A DNA stretch of 64,000 nucleotides from NCBI GenBank assembly GCA_963843805.1, contig CAWJLY010000009.1:124001-188000 (forward strand), read 5' to 3'. This DNA is from Ideonella_A sp963843805 (GTDB lineage: Bacteria > Pseudomonadota > Gammaproteobacteria > Burkholderiales > Burkholderiaceae_C). A program made the position numbers and the translations under genes. Numbering within the stretch: the first letter of the stretch is position 1; each line of letters opens with the position of its first letter. Shown here one piece after another: positions 1 through 8,895 of this stretch. The notes below the pieces were generated by a model. It searched no databases and was not told where the DNA came from. It saw nothing but the letters and a program-made list of their open reading frames with translations.

Positions 1-843
1 GTGGCGCCATCCGTCGCTGCGCAAGCAGCCCGCGACATCCTGGCTCGCCAACAGCAAGCCGCTGAGTTGGCGGGCGATCCGCGCAGCGGGGGCAGACGTC
101 GCTGCTTCGTTGCGCTGGACCCCGACGATCGCCGCCCGCAAAGACAGCTGCGCCGCAGACAGGACACTCGCCGCTTCCAGCCGGTTGCGTCTAGAAAGCA
201 GGGATGTCACGAAGATGGCCGACACGTCTGTCAGGTCACCTTGCACATGGTCGACTGGATCGTCTGTGTCGTCGACGCGAATGAATCTTCCCCGCGTCGC
301 GTCGAAATGCAGGAGAACACTGCCGGTTTGACGGCCGAGTTCTTCGAACCAGCGGGCCTCCTCGTCGAAATCCGAAGCCGCTGGCGCTGCCGGTCCGAGC
401 GTTGCCACGTCCCAATACACCACCGGGCGTTTGCCGGAGTCGACGAATTGCTGGACAGCCAAATTCGAGCTGCCAGTGGCGTCGAGATGATGTGCCGCGG
501 CGCAATTCGGGTCGGCCTGCAGCGCGCGTCGATAGTATCGTGCTGCAGTCTCCCGGTCGCCTTTCAGGCGGAACACATGGCCCAGGTACAACCAGGGGTC
601 TGCTGCAGTCTGATCCACTTCTGCGGCGGTTCGGTATTCCGCAATTGCCGCGTCGCTGTGCCCCAGTTCCTTCAGTGCATGACCTCGTTGAACGCGCAGA
701 TGCCACAAGGCCGGCCGCGCTTCCAAGACCTGTGCATACAGCTCGGCCGCAACCAGCCATTGGCGCGCGGCCATCGCCGCATCGGCAGCCCGGATCAACG
801 GTCCGAGCTTCTTGCGCCGCACGAAGCTCCACGCGAAGGTCAC
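1..843 (-). CDS. TPR-repeat protein of the polysaccharide locus, C-terminus beyond the window
   Basis: An open minus-strand frame runs without a stop from a GTG at 843 off the left edge (281 codons visible). Residues of about 17-118 form three tetratricopeptide repeats with regular Ala/Leu/Tyr spacing. After them a segment starting KRPVVYWDVATL resembles the first strand of the glycosyltransferase domains found in neighbouring genes, but I cannot assign it firmly. The gene begins 13 bp after the stop of the upstream glycosyltransferase, so it is probably the last visible member of the 4971-to-1 minus-strand operon. A TPR plus glycosyltransferase fusion is common in such loci; that part is inference. 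The start is uncertain because no clear ribosome binding site is visible. Confidence 0.6.
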   Translation of the reverse strand, partial: MTFAWSFVRRKKLGPLIRAADAAMAARQWLVAAELYAQVLEARPALWHLRVQRGHALKELGHSDAAIAEYRTAAEVDQTAADPWLYLGHVFRLKGDRETAARYYRRALQADPNCAAAHHLDATGSSNLAVQQFVDSGKRPVVYWDVATLGPAAPAASDFDEEARWFEELGRQTGSVLLHFDATRGRFIRVDDTDDPVDHVQGDLTDVSAIFVTSLLSRRNRLEAASVLSAAQLSLRAAIVGVQRNEAATSAPAARIARQLSGLLLASQDVAGCLRSDGWRH

Positions 844-856
844 GAGCGCGCGCCCA

Positions 857-2422
857 TCAGACGAAGTCGAGGCCCGTGAGCCCCCATGCATTGCGGACTT
901 CTGGACTTTCAGGGTTGAGTGAACCGAGCGCCTGGATCCGAATGATGTTCTCGCGCGCCAGAACGCCAGATGGAATGACGAAGGTCTGGGTGCACTGCGG
1001 CTCAAGCAATTCGCCTTCGCCCAGGGTATGGCCATTCAGGATGATCAGGTACCGAACCGGATGGCTGCCGCCGCGATTGCGAAATCCGATCTGCATGTGA
1101 GACGTCGAGCCCACGCGAGGGTCAATCGAAAAGCAGAAACTGATGCCGTCGCCGAGCACCCATGCGCAGCCGTCCTCCACCTGCACGCCTTGCGTGGACA
1201 GGTAGCGCGCGTCGCCTGGATTGGTGGCTCGATAGCGGTTCTGGTCAAGCCAGGGATAGTGGTCGCGCACCTCGCTGACCGCCTCGTGCAGGTGGCGGGT
1301 GCGTCGACTGATCAACTTGGGGGCGACCGCGCCATTGGGCAGAATTCGGATTTTTGCCAGCGCACGGGGATTGACGATGACCTGCATCGCTGGCGCGTTG
1401 TTCATCAGGAAGCTGGTGTAGCTGGGGATTCCGGCCCGATAGCTGTCGACGAGTCCTTGCGTCAGCCTGCCGGTTCCCAGCGCGCTGGTGAGGATCGGCA
1501 AAGGCGTGGTGCTGATGAACTGGATGATGCCGTTGATGCTTCGCAACCAGCGATCATGGCCGATCTCGCAGGTTTTCCAAGCCAAGTGAGCCATCTGCCT
1601 GGCGCGCTCTTCCGCAACCTCGGCATGCCCCACAGCGGCGGGATTGATCAGGATGCCGTTGAGCCAGTTGCTGATGTACTCGTCGTGGGTAGCCGAATCG
1701 GGTGCGATGACCAGCATCCCGTGGGCCATCGCTTCGATGAACCCCATGCCGATGCCTTCGGACAGGCGTGGCGCGATGTAGACATTGTGTTCCTTCAGCA
1801 GAGCGCCATAAGCGGCAGGGTCCTTGAACCACTGGGACTTTTTAAGCTGATACGTGTCGACGTTGCGCTCGAGCCATCGTGACGAATCGATGCGTCGGTC
1901 ATCGGGGCTGTCATGTACATGCAAACGGGTCATCTGCGCGCCAAGCAGACGCTCGACCATGCCGAGGTTGATGCCGTGTTGCGGCTGACGTTGCCACAGC
2001 AAGACATTCAATTTCGCGAACGATCGATGTTGCATGCCCGGCTGGGGTTTGATGAAGTACCTGACGAGCAGAGACTCCGCGCCGGTGCGAGAGATCGACG
2101 CATGCAGGCGCCGACTGAAGTTGACAAAACGAGCCTGCGAGGACCACAGCCAGTGGATGTCCGGCAATGTCGACGAGCCGTCGAACATGGGAATTACGAC
2201 AACGCGGCATCCCATCGCAATGAAAATCGGCGCCAGATGATCCATTTGCCAGATGACCACGATGTCGAGTGCCGGATCGGCCTCCGGCAGTTCGGGTGCT
2301 TCTTCTGAATCGGGGTCGATATAGCAGGTTCGCACCGCAAAGAAGCGTTCCAGCAGTTCGCGGAAGAACGCGCTTGATCGCGTCTTGCGGTGAAATTCGT
2401 GATCGATGAAAAGAATGTTCAT
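857..2422 (-). CDS. Glycosyltransferase (GT4-like) with a C-terminal beta-rich extension
   Basis: The 521-residue protein opens with MNILFIDHEFHRKTRSSAFF, a beta strand and loop typical of the N-terminal Rossmann domain of GT-B enzymes. Around residues 215-250 it carries the GT4 donor-site pattern SEGIGMGFIEAMAHG followed by PDSATHDEY. The last hundred or so residues (from about 415) are beta-rich and do not look like a GT-B fold. They may be a carbohydrate-binding or jelly-roll module. The start codon overlaps the stop of the upstream glycosyltransferase by 4 bp (ATGA), indicating translational coupling. Its likely role is cytoplasmic transfer of a sugar during capsule or exopolysaccharide assembly; donor and acceptor are unknown. 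Confidence 0.75.
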   Translation of the reverse strand: MNILFIDHEFHRKTRSSAFFRELLERFFAVRTCYIDPDSEEAPELPEADPALDIVVIWQMDHLAPIFIAMGCRVVVIPMFDGSSTLPDIHWLWSSQARFVNFSRRLHASISRTGAESLLVRYFIKPQPGMQHRSFAKLNVLLWQRQPQHGINLGMVERLLGAQMTRLHVHDSPDDRRIDSSRWLERNVDTYQLKKSQWFKDPAAYGALLKEHNVYIAPRLSEGIGMGFIEAMAHGMLVIAPDSATHDEYISNWLNGILINPAAVGHAEVAEERARQMAHLAWKTCEIGHDRWLRSINGIIQFISTTPLPILTSALGTGRLTQGLVDSYRAGIPSYTSFLMNNAPAMQVIVNPRALAKIRILPNGAVAPKLISRRTRHLHEAVSEVRDHYPWLDQNRYRATNPGDARYLSTQGVQVEDGCAWVLGDGISFCFSIDPRVGSTSHMQIGFRNRGGSHPVRYLIILNGHTLGEGELLEPQCTQTFVIPSGVLARENIIRIQALGSLNPESPEVRNAWGLTGLDFV

Positions 2423-3687
2423 GTCGCGTTCGTGAACCAGCGGGTGTATGCGTCGCTGGCATCGGACGTGAACCTGAATCTGCCCTGCATTGCCTGGACG
2501 GTCAGCTTATCCGGTGGCTCGCGCATCATCTCGAAGATGGCGTCAACCATTGCGTCTACGGTCTGCACGACCTTGCCAAGTCCGTAATACTCGATCTGGT
2601 CACAGAAAGCCGAACCCTCAAGCGCAATGACTGGTCTGCCGAAGCACACCGATTCCATCATTGCCGCTGAGCCGCGGAAGCGATAGACATCTTTCTCGTA
2701 AGGCAGCAGCACCACCGATGCCGCTTGGTAGCGGCTGATCATCTCGGCTTCATCGATCTGGGCAGGCAGCAAATCCACGCCAGGGATCGCATACAGCGCT
2801 GAAATGTAGGACTGGTGTGAAAGCGACTGCGCGGCGGGCAGGTCCTGGATCACGAAGTGAACCGCCATGGACGGATCGCGCCTGCGCACCGCGAAGAACA
2901 GCTGGTGCAGAAGCAAAAAACCCTTGTCGAGGCGGGCCGATCCGGGACAGAAGCATGTGAATGGCCCTTGCGTCGGAACGGGAGACACGGGTGCGACGGT
3001 CGGGTAGGGCGTCACCGCGACCGGCGTGAACAACATGAGTGCAAGGCGGTCGGCCAGACGCGGCGTCTCTGCAGACACCGAAATCCGCAGACCTCGGCGC
3101 AGGGCCTTTGACAGCCGATTGGTCAATTCACGTTCAGGATCGCGATACGCGTGGGATGCGCTCTCCATCACACCGATGAAACGCAGGAAGATGCGCGGCG
3201 CCTCATTTGGAGGAACGTCGCGAAGCGCGTTGAGCAGGCCGATGACACCGTAGAAATCAAGGCTCGGAAACAGCATTGAATCGCCGGCATCAATCGAAAA
3301 ATCTGCCAGCAGACGTCGAGCATCTGCGGTTGCCAGCCCCTCGAGATGATCGACATAGAGGGTTTCGTCGCCATCGATCCGCGCCTCGGTGCCAGCATCG
3401 ACCGGCATGAATTCCTGGTAGTAATAGTGATAAAACGGGGTGAAGCCGTAGCGTTCGCTGACCGCCTGGGGCAGGTCGATGCAGCACAAGCTCACGGCAT
3501 GTGGAAACTCGGATGCGAATGCGGTGCCGAAGTAATTCAGCGCCGATACGTTGTGTCCGAACGGCTGGACACAGACTGGATCGCAAACGAACAGGCGGTC
3601 GGTTTCGAGCCTGTGCGCGGGACTCTGACCACGTGACATCGTCAGCCGAGCCGCATCGGCGGTACCTGCTTCTTCCAGTGCTTTCAT
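2419..3687 (-). CDS. Glycosyltransferase family protein (GT-B, group 1 like)
   Basis: A 422-residue protein. Its C-terminal half has the GT-B donor domain. It starts at a strand followed by SARLDKGF (about 230) and continues through a long helix into YQAASVVLLPYEKDVYRFRGSAAMMESVCFGRPVI, read here in two parts: the LLPYEKD loop and the E-S-V-C-F-G-R-P-V donor-binding helix. The N-terminal half has no motif I recognise. It lies 81 bp downstream of the export lipoprotein gene and overlaps the next glycosyltransferase by 4 bp, so it is part of the same minus-strand polysaccharide operon. Substrate is unknown. Confidence 0.7.
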   Translation of the reverse strand: MKALEEAGTADAARLTMSRGQSPAHRLETDRLFVCDPVCVQPFGHNVSALNYFGTAFASEFPHAVSLCCIDLPQAVSERYGFTPFYHYYYQEFMPVDAGTEARIDGDETLYVDHLEGLATADARRLLADFSIDAGDSMLFPSLDFYGVIGLLNALRDVPPNEAPRIFLRFIGVMESASHAYRDPERELTNRLSKALRRGLRISVSAETPRLADRLALMLFTPVAVTPYPTVAPVSPVPTQGPFTCFCPGSARLDKGFLLLHQLFFAVRRRDPSMAVHFVIQDLPAAQSLSHQSYISALYAIPGVDLLPAQIDEAEMISRYQAASVVLLPYEKDVYRFRGSAAMMESVCFGRPVIALEGSAFCDQIEYYGLGKVVQTVDAMVDAIFEMMREPPDKLTVQAMQGRFRFTSDASDAYTRWFTNAT

Positions 3688-3768
3688 CGTGATTCCGACT
3701 TGATGCGGCGGGCGGCGCGCGGGATGGTGCTGGCGCTGGTCTTCGCGGTTATCCTCGCGCCTGGCAAG

Positions 3769-4971
3769 TCATTGAGTCGCATTGAGCGTATTCACGATCG
3801 GAAACGCAATCGAGAACACCACATTCGCGAACTTCTGGATCTCGGCGAGCGGCGCGTTCGAGACATAGAGCAGATCCCGGTTCTGCACCGCAAAAGTCTG
3901 CATCACGAAAAAGCTGTTCGGGTCGCGCAGGTTGATCGTGTAGATCACCGGCACCTTGCCTTCGGCGGTGACGCCGACCGGCTGGCGGGGCCAGGTCAGC
4001 GCGCGAGGCTCTTCGTAGCGGAAGATGAAGACGCCTTGCGGGTCGGCGCGGTTGTCCTGTACGCCGCCGACGCGCGCCATGGCCTGCGCCAGGCTGATGC
4101 CCTGGGCCTCGAAATTGATTTCGTCGTTCTTGCCGGTAGCCCCCATCGCGGTGAAGCTGAGCGGCTGGTGCAGCGCGGTGATCACGTCGCCGGACTGAAG
4201 CATCACGTTCTGCCGGGGGTCGCGGATGATCACATCCAGCGGCAGTGAAGCGACCGTTGTGCCACGCGTGATCTGCAAGGTGGTCTTGCCGACCGGAAAT
4301 TTCGCGCCGCCGGCCGCCGCCAGCGCGTCGAGCAAGCGCTCGTTGCGCGGGCCGAGCGGCAAGCGCACGCTGGATCCGACATCACCCACCACCGTCACGT
4401 TGGCCGACACGTTGCGGAGCATCCGCACCAACACCTGTGGCTGATTGGCCTTGCCCTTCAGACGGCGCGCGATCTCCTGCTCGATTTCGACGTGGGTGCG
4501 TCCGGCAACCGGAATCGCCCCGGCAAAGGGAATGTTGATCATGCCTTCCCGGTTGACCACCTGTTCGGGGAAACTGACAGCGCGCGACGTGCCCATCGCG
4601 CCGCTGGCCTGAGGCGTCGACGCCGTACCGCTTCCGAACAGCGTGGCCGGCGGCGCTTCCCAGATGTTTACCTCCAGCGTATCGCCGGCGCCGACATTTC
4701 CACTGCGCTCGGAGTTCGCCTGATCCGGCAGGGTGTCGCTGAATAGTGCGACACCGCGTTGCGAAATGAGTTGGCGGGCGATGGCTTCGGTCACCGGGAC
4801 AACCTGCACCGCCGTGGTGGATGGCACGTCGATGGTGGCCGTGCTGGCGATCTGCCGCGTGCTGGGACCAGAGGTCGGAACCATCGAACAGGCCCCCACC
4901 AGCGCGGACGTGATCGCCCCGGCGATCACCTTGAGTACGGGCCAAAAAGCAACAGATTGCCCTGTGCTCAC
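3769..4971 (-). CDS. Polysaccharide export outer-membrane lipoprotein (Wza/GumB/KpsD family)
   Basis: From the GTG at 4971 the product is 400 residues, starting with a signal peptide that ends in the lipobox L-V-G-A-C at Cys28. A Poly_export domain follows (GDTLEVNIWEAP, then VNREGMINIPFAGAI and a long IEQEIARRLKGKANQPQV helix), and then SLBB-type beta-grasp segments (NVTVVGDVGSSVRLPL, and QNVMLQSGDVI). This family forms the outer-membrane channel for capsule or exopolysaccharide. An ATG at 5058, preceded by AGGGG, is an alternative start but would give an unusually long pre-lipobox leader of 56 residues. It heads the minus-strand glycosyltransferase operon and is divergent from the KpsS-like gene. 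No co-polymerase (Wzc/KpsE) is visible in the window. Confidence 0.85.
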   Translation of the reverse strand: MSTGQSVAFWPVLKVIAGAITSALVGACSMVPTSGPSTRQIASTATIDVPSTTAVQVVPVTEAIARQLISQRGVALFSDTLPDQANSERSGNVGAGDTLEVNIWEAPPATLFGSGTASTPQASGAMGTSRAVSFPEQVVNREGMINIPFAGAIPVAGRTHVEIEQEIARRLKGKANQPQVLVRMLRNVSANVTVVGDVGSSVRLPLGPRNERLLDALAAAGGAKFPVGKTTLQITRGTTVASLPLDVIIRDPRQNVMLQSGDVITALHQPLSFTAMGATGKNDEINFEAQGISLAQAMARVGGVQDNRADPQGVFIFRYEEPRALTWPRQPVGVTAEGKVPVIYTINLRDPNSFFVMQTFAVQNRDLLYVSNAPLAEIQKFANVVFSIAFPIVNTLNATQ

Positions 4972-5243
4972 ACTTCGAAACGTTTTGATCGGCAACCCGG
5001 ACTCTCCGCGAATGATTCGGCAGGGAATATAAACGACCGCCTTTCCGGCCACCCGCATACAACCCCTACGGCGGACCTTGACTGGTCTGGCCTGGGCATA
5101 CCCCGTCCCGGCCCGCCGGCCCTTGCCGGCGGCGCCAGTCCCGCTAACCCCATGTACCAAACGCTGACAGGGCGTCTTGAGCGACTGACCGGGCGGATAA
5201 TCTGCCGCTCGGACACTCAACGCACCGGGATTCGCGCAGGCGC

Positions 5244-6614
5244 ATGGACAGACAGGTTTGGAACAGCTTTGCCGGTCTGCGCGTGTTGCTGCTGCAGGGA
5301 CCTGTCGGGCCGTTTTTTGCCCGCGTCGCCGATGCATTGCGCGAGGGGGGCGCTGCGGGCGTCCAGAAGATCAATTTCTGTGGCGGTGACTGGCTCTACT
5401 ACCGCAAGGATTCGACCAACTACTGCGGCACCTTGAACGATTGGCCCGAGTACCTCGAACAGTACCTTGCCCAATATCGGATCGACGTGCTGATCCTGTT
5501 CGGCGACTGCCGTCCGGTACATGCCGCCGCAATCGATCTGGCGACGCAGCGCGGATTGACATATTGGGTATTCGAGGAAGGCTACATCCGCCCCAACTAT
5601 GTGACCTTCGAACGCCATGGCGTCAACGGGTTCTCCGGACTGCCGAAGGACGTGTCGCACTATGCCCGCTTGCCGACCACCATGGCGCCGCCCGAGCAGG
5701 AAGTTGGCAACACCTTCAACCGGGCCGCGCTGAGCGCGATGGCCTACTACGTGGCCGGCACGCTGGGAATGCCCTGGTTCCGTCACCGCTTGCACCACCG
5801 TTCGCTGAACATGCTCGAGGGCCTGATCTGGTGTCGCAGCTATTACCGAAAGCTGATCTACCGCGCCGAGCAGCGGCCCTTGCTGCAATCGATCGGCGGG
5901 CGTTGGTCGAAAAATTTCTTTCTGGTCGCGTTGCAGACCGCCGGCGATTCCCAGGTGTCGACCCATTCGGGTTTCAAGTCGGTCGTGCACTTCATCGAGG
6001 AGGTGACCGCGTCGTTTGCCGAACATGCGCCACCCGGCACGCTGCTGGTGATCAAGCACCACCCCATGGACCGTGGCTATCACGACTACACCCGGCTGCT
6101 TCGACGGCTGGGACGCCAGTTGGGCATCCGCTCGCGAATCCGCTATGTCCACGATCTCAACCTGCCGACCCTGCTGGCCCACGCGCGCGGCGTGATCGTC
6201 ATCAACAGCACGGTTGGTTTGTCAGCGTTGCACCACCAGACGCCAGTGATCACGCTGGGCAAGGCGATCTACGACATGCCTGGCCTCACCTTCCAAGGCG
6301 GGCTGAGTCGGTTCTGGGCAGACGCGCAGAGCCAGACGCCCGACCTCCAGCTCTACTGGAAGTTTCGCAATTTTGTCGTCGACCATACGCAGCTGAATGG
6401 CAGCTTCTACAAGCCGATGCCGGGAAGTGATGCTTCGGGACTGATCGGGCGAGTGACAATCAGTCAGCCGACCGAGCTACACGTTCCGCAGCCGTTGCCG
6501 CCTGGCGTTGCCGATCTGGTCGCTCATCGCCTCGGTACGGCCGAGCGCGCGGGCTCGCAGACTGGGTCGGCCGACCGGCCTCTCGGGGTGAGCCGTCCGA
6601 TCCCCAAGGCCTGA
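5244..6614 (+). CDS. kpsS: KpsS-like capsular polysaccharide biosynthesis protein
   Basis: The 456-residue protein matches the Capsule_synth family. It has an N-terminal strand VLLLQGPVGPFFARVADAL, the FCGGDWLYYR segment, a LILFGDCRPVH motif near residue 90, FEEGYIRPNY near 115, and the C-terminal GTLLVIKHHPMDRGYHDY block near 270 followed by GVIVINSTVG. In group 2 capsule systems KpsS (with KpsC) is a beta-Kdo transferase that builds the Kdo linker on the phosphatidylglycerol anchor. It is followed 3 bp later by a glycosyltransferase and then a KpsC-like gene, consistent with one plus-strand operon. The symbol reflects family membership, not proven function. Confidence 0.8.
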   Translation: MDRQVWNSFAGLRVLLLQGPVGPFFARVADALREGGAAGVQKINFCGGDWLYYRKDSTNYCGTLNDWPEYLEQYLAQYRIDVLILFGDCRPVHAAAIDLATQRGLTYWVFEEGYIRPNYVTFERHGVNGFSGLPKDVSHYARLPTTMAPPEQEVGNTFNRAALSAMAYYVAGTLGMPWFRHRLHHRSLNMLEGLIWCRSYYRKLIYRAEQRPLLQSIGGRWSKNFFLVALQTAGDSQVSTHSGFKSVVHFIEEVTASFAEHAPPGTLLVIKHHPMDRGYHDYTRLLRRLGRQLGIRSRIRYVHDLNLPTLLAHARGVIVINSTVGLSALHHQTPVITLGKAIYDMPGLTFQGGLSRFWADAQSQTPDLQLYWKFRNFVVDHTQLNGSFYKPMPGSDASGLIGRVTISQPTELHVPQPLPPGVADLVAHRLGTAERAGSQTGSADRPLGVSRPIPKA

Positions 6615-6617
6615 CCG

Positions 6618-7832
6618 ATGCGGTCGGTGGTGATCGATGTCACGCGCCTGGTTGCGCGATTGTCGAATGGGCGATTGCCAACCGGTGTCGATCGCGTCAG
6701 TCTGGCCTACATCCGGCACTACCGGAGCCACGCCCGGGCCTTGTTTCGGCACCGGCAGCGCAGCGGGCTGTTTTCAGAATCGGTTTCGCAGCGTCTGTTC
6801 GATCTGCTCGAGCAGTGGCCGATCGGCGCACGCGGGCGATTGCGGATGCTGGCCTGGCAGGGCGTCTTGTCGTGCATCGGACGCGGTGATGCGCATGGCC
6901 GGGTCATGTTCAATACCGGGCACTCGGGCCTGGAAGAGTCGAATGCGGCCCGCGTCATCAAGTGGCATCACGTGCGGCCGCTGTTTCTGGTGCATGACCT
7001 GATTCCGGTGCGCTACCCGGAATTTTGCCGGCCCGGTGAATCGAAACGGCATGAACAACGCCTGAAGAACATGCTGCGGCTCGGCGCCGGCTTGATTGCC
7101 AATTCTGAATCGACGCTGGCCGAACTGGAAAGCTTCGCTGTCGATCATCGGCTCGCGGTTCCACCAACCGTGGTGGCGCCGCTCGCACCGGCGATCCCGG
7201 CATCGGGTCCGATCGGTGATCGGCTACTGGCATCGGACAAGCCCTATTTCGTCGTTCTCGGCACCATCGAGCCGCGCAAGAACCACCTGATGCTGTTGCA
7301 TGCCTGGCAACGCATCATCGATCTGCATGGCGATCAGGCTCCGCATCTGGTGATCATCGGCCAACGCGGCTGGGAGGCGGAAAACGTCGAAGATCTGTTG
7401 CAGCGCAGTCGGGTGCTGCAGGGCCATATCACCGTGCTGCGCCAGTGTTCGGACAGCGCCTTGCGCGCTTGGCTGCATCACGCACGTGCCATGCTGTTTC
7501 CGTCGTTCGCCGAGGGTTATGGCATGCCGGTGGTCGAGGCGCTGGCAGCCGGCCTGCCGGTGTTGGCGAGCGACCTGCCGGTGCTGCGCCAGATGGCCGG
7601 CGGTGTGCCGGAATTTCTCGATCCGATCGACGCGTTAGGCTGGATTCGCGCGATCGAAGACTACGCCTTGCCTGACAGCGTGCGCCGCGCCGCGCAGTTG
7701 GCGCGCCTGGGCGCCTATCAGCCACCAACCTGGGAACAGCACTTCGCCCGCGTCGATGCCTTCGTCGAGAGCTTGAACGACCGGCCATTCAATGCCCCGA
7801 CCCGTGACGAGCGCGTCGGTCCGCTGCCTTGA
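6618..7832 (+). CDS. Glycosyltransferase family 4 protein
   Basis: The 404-residue protein starts with VVIDVTRLVAR and LPTGVDRVSLAYIRHY, an N-terminal signature of a GT4 subgroup seen in O-antigen and capsule loci. The donor domain is clear. FVVLGTIEPRKNHLMLLHAW lies near residue 210, VIIGQRGWEAEN near 245, and FPSFAEGYGMPVVEALAAG near 295, ending with the PVLASDLPVLRQ loop. The E-G-Y-G-M-P-V-V-E segment is the classical EX7E region. It sits between kpsS-like and kpsC-like genes, with 3 bp upstream and a TTGA overlap downstream. It presumably adds a sugar to the capsule repeat unit or linker. Specificity cannot be read from sequence. Confidence 0.85.
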   Translation: MRSVVIDVTRLVARLSNGRLPTGVDRVSLAYIRHYRSHARALFRHRQRSGLFSESVSQRLFDLLEQWPIGARGRLRMLAWQGVLSCIGRGDAHGRVMFNTGHSGLEESNAARVIKWHHVRPLFLVHDLIPVRYPEFCRPGESKRHEQRLKNMLRLGAGLIANSESTLAELESFAVDHRLAVPPTVVAPLAPAIPASGPIGDRLLASDKPYFVVLGTIEPRKNHLMLLHAWQRIIDLHGDQAPHLVIIGQRGWEAENVEDLLQRSRVLQGHITVLRQCSDSALRAWLHHARAMLFPSFAEGYGMPVVEALAAGLPVLASDLPVLRQMAGGVPEFLDPIDALGWIRAIEDYALPDSVRRAAQLARLGAYQPPTWEQHFARVDAFVESLNDRPFNAPTRDERVGPLP

Positions 7833-8878
7833 CGCCGACCGACGTCCGGGTTTGGGGTTTGTCGCGTCGCAAGCTGCAACTCGCTCGATCCTTTTTGCCG
7901 GATTGCCAGGTCCGCGCAGTTCGCGATGTCGCAGCGCTGCCGCCCGCAGCTGTGCTCGCGCTGTGGGGCGCACAGTCGGTCCCGCCCGGCGTTCCGGCGG
8001 GTCAGGCCGTCTGGCGCCTGGAGGACGGCTTCATGCGCTCGGTCGGCCTCGGCGCCGACCTGGTACGGCCGCTGTCATGGGTGGTCGACCGCAGCGGCAT
8101 CTACTTCGACCCTCGCCAGCCGTCCGACCTCGAATCGCTGCTCAACGGGTGTGATATCGATGACGGTCTGCTCACCCGCTCGGCCGGCCTGCGCGCAGCG
8201 ATCGTCGGCAGCGGGCTGACCAAATACAACGTCGGCAGCGCCGTCTGGAAGAGGCCGGTCGGGCTGGCGGCAGGCCGCGTGGTGGTGCTGGTGGCCGGTC
8301 AGGTCGAGAGCGATGCGTCGATCGTGTGCGCAGCCGGTGCAATCGCCACCAATCTCGATCTGCTGCGCGCGGTTCGCGCTGATCGGCCGGACGCCTGGCT
8401 GGTTTTCAAGCCACATCCGGACGTACTTGCCGGACTGCGCAGTGGCCAGGCACTCGATGCGGGATGGTCGGGGTGGTGCGACGAGGTCGTGACCGACTGC
8501 GCAATGGGGCCACTGCTCGACGCTGTCGACGAAGTCCATGTGATGACATCGTTGGCCGGTTTCGAAGCGCTGCTGCGTGGCAAGCCGGTGACAACCTATG
8601 GCATGCCTTTTTATGCCGGTTGGGGCCTGACCCGCGATCTGGGCCTCAGTCCGGCGGTTGCTGCTCGACGGCAGCGCCGCCGCTGTCTCGATGAACTGGT
8701 CGCGGCCGCGCTGATCCTGTACCCCTTGTATGTCGATGCGAATGGCAGACCGACGACGCCCGAGGCGGTGCTGAGCGAATTGCGTGCGATGCGTGATCGG
8801 GGCGCTGCCCGGCTGCCGTGGTGGCGGACCGCGTTGCGGCCATTGCTGGGGCTGGCCGCGCGACGGCGCGGCGGCTGA
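7829..8878 (+). CDS. KpsC-like capsule protein, single-domain (half-length)
   Basis: The 349-residue product starts at a TTG (7829) that overlaps the preceding stop by 4 bp. It has the KpsC core: VWGLSRRKLQLARSFLP, WRLEDGFMRSVGLG near residue 70, a W-L-V-F-K-P-H-P-D motif near 193, and MTSLAGFEALLRGKPVTTYGMPFYAGWGLT in the C-terminal third (read as TSLAGFEALLRGKPV and YGMPFYAGWG). Canonical KpsC is about 670 residues with two such glycosyltransferase halves; this protein has one. Either it is a single-domain Kdo transferase, or the second activity is supplied by the adjacent KpsS-like or GT4 enzyme. The gene ends 17 bp before the convergent hydrolase gene. Confidence 0.75.
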   Translation: MTPTDVRVWGLSRRKLQLARSFLPDCQVRAVRDVAALPPAAVLALWGAQSVPPGVPAGQAVWRLEDGFMRSVGLGADLVRPLSWVVDRSGIYFDPRQPSDLESLLNGCDIDDGLLTRSAGLRAAIVGSGLTKYNVGSAVWKRPVGLAAGRVVVLVAGQVESDASIVCAAGAIATNLDLLRAVRADRPDAWLVFKPHPDVLAGLRSGQALDAGWSGWCDEVVTDCAMGPLLDAVDEVHVMTSLAGFEALLRGKPVTTYGMPFYAGWGLTRDLGLSPAVAARRQRRRCLDELVAAALILYPLYVDANGRPTTPEAVLSELRAMRDRGAARLPWWRTALRPLLGLAARRRGG

Positions 8879-8895
8879 CTCGGCCGGGTTGGCCT

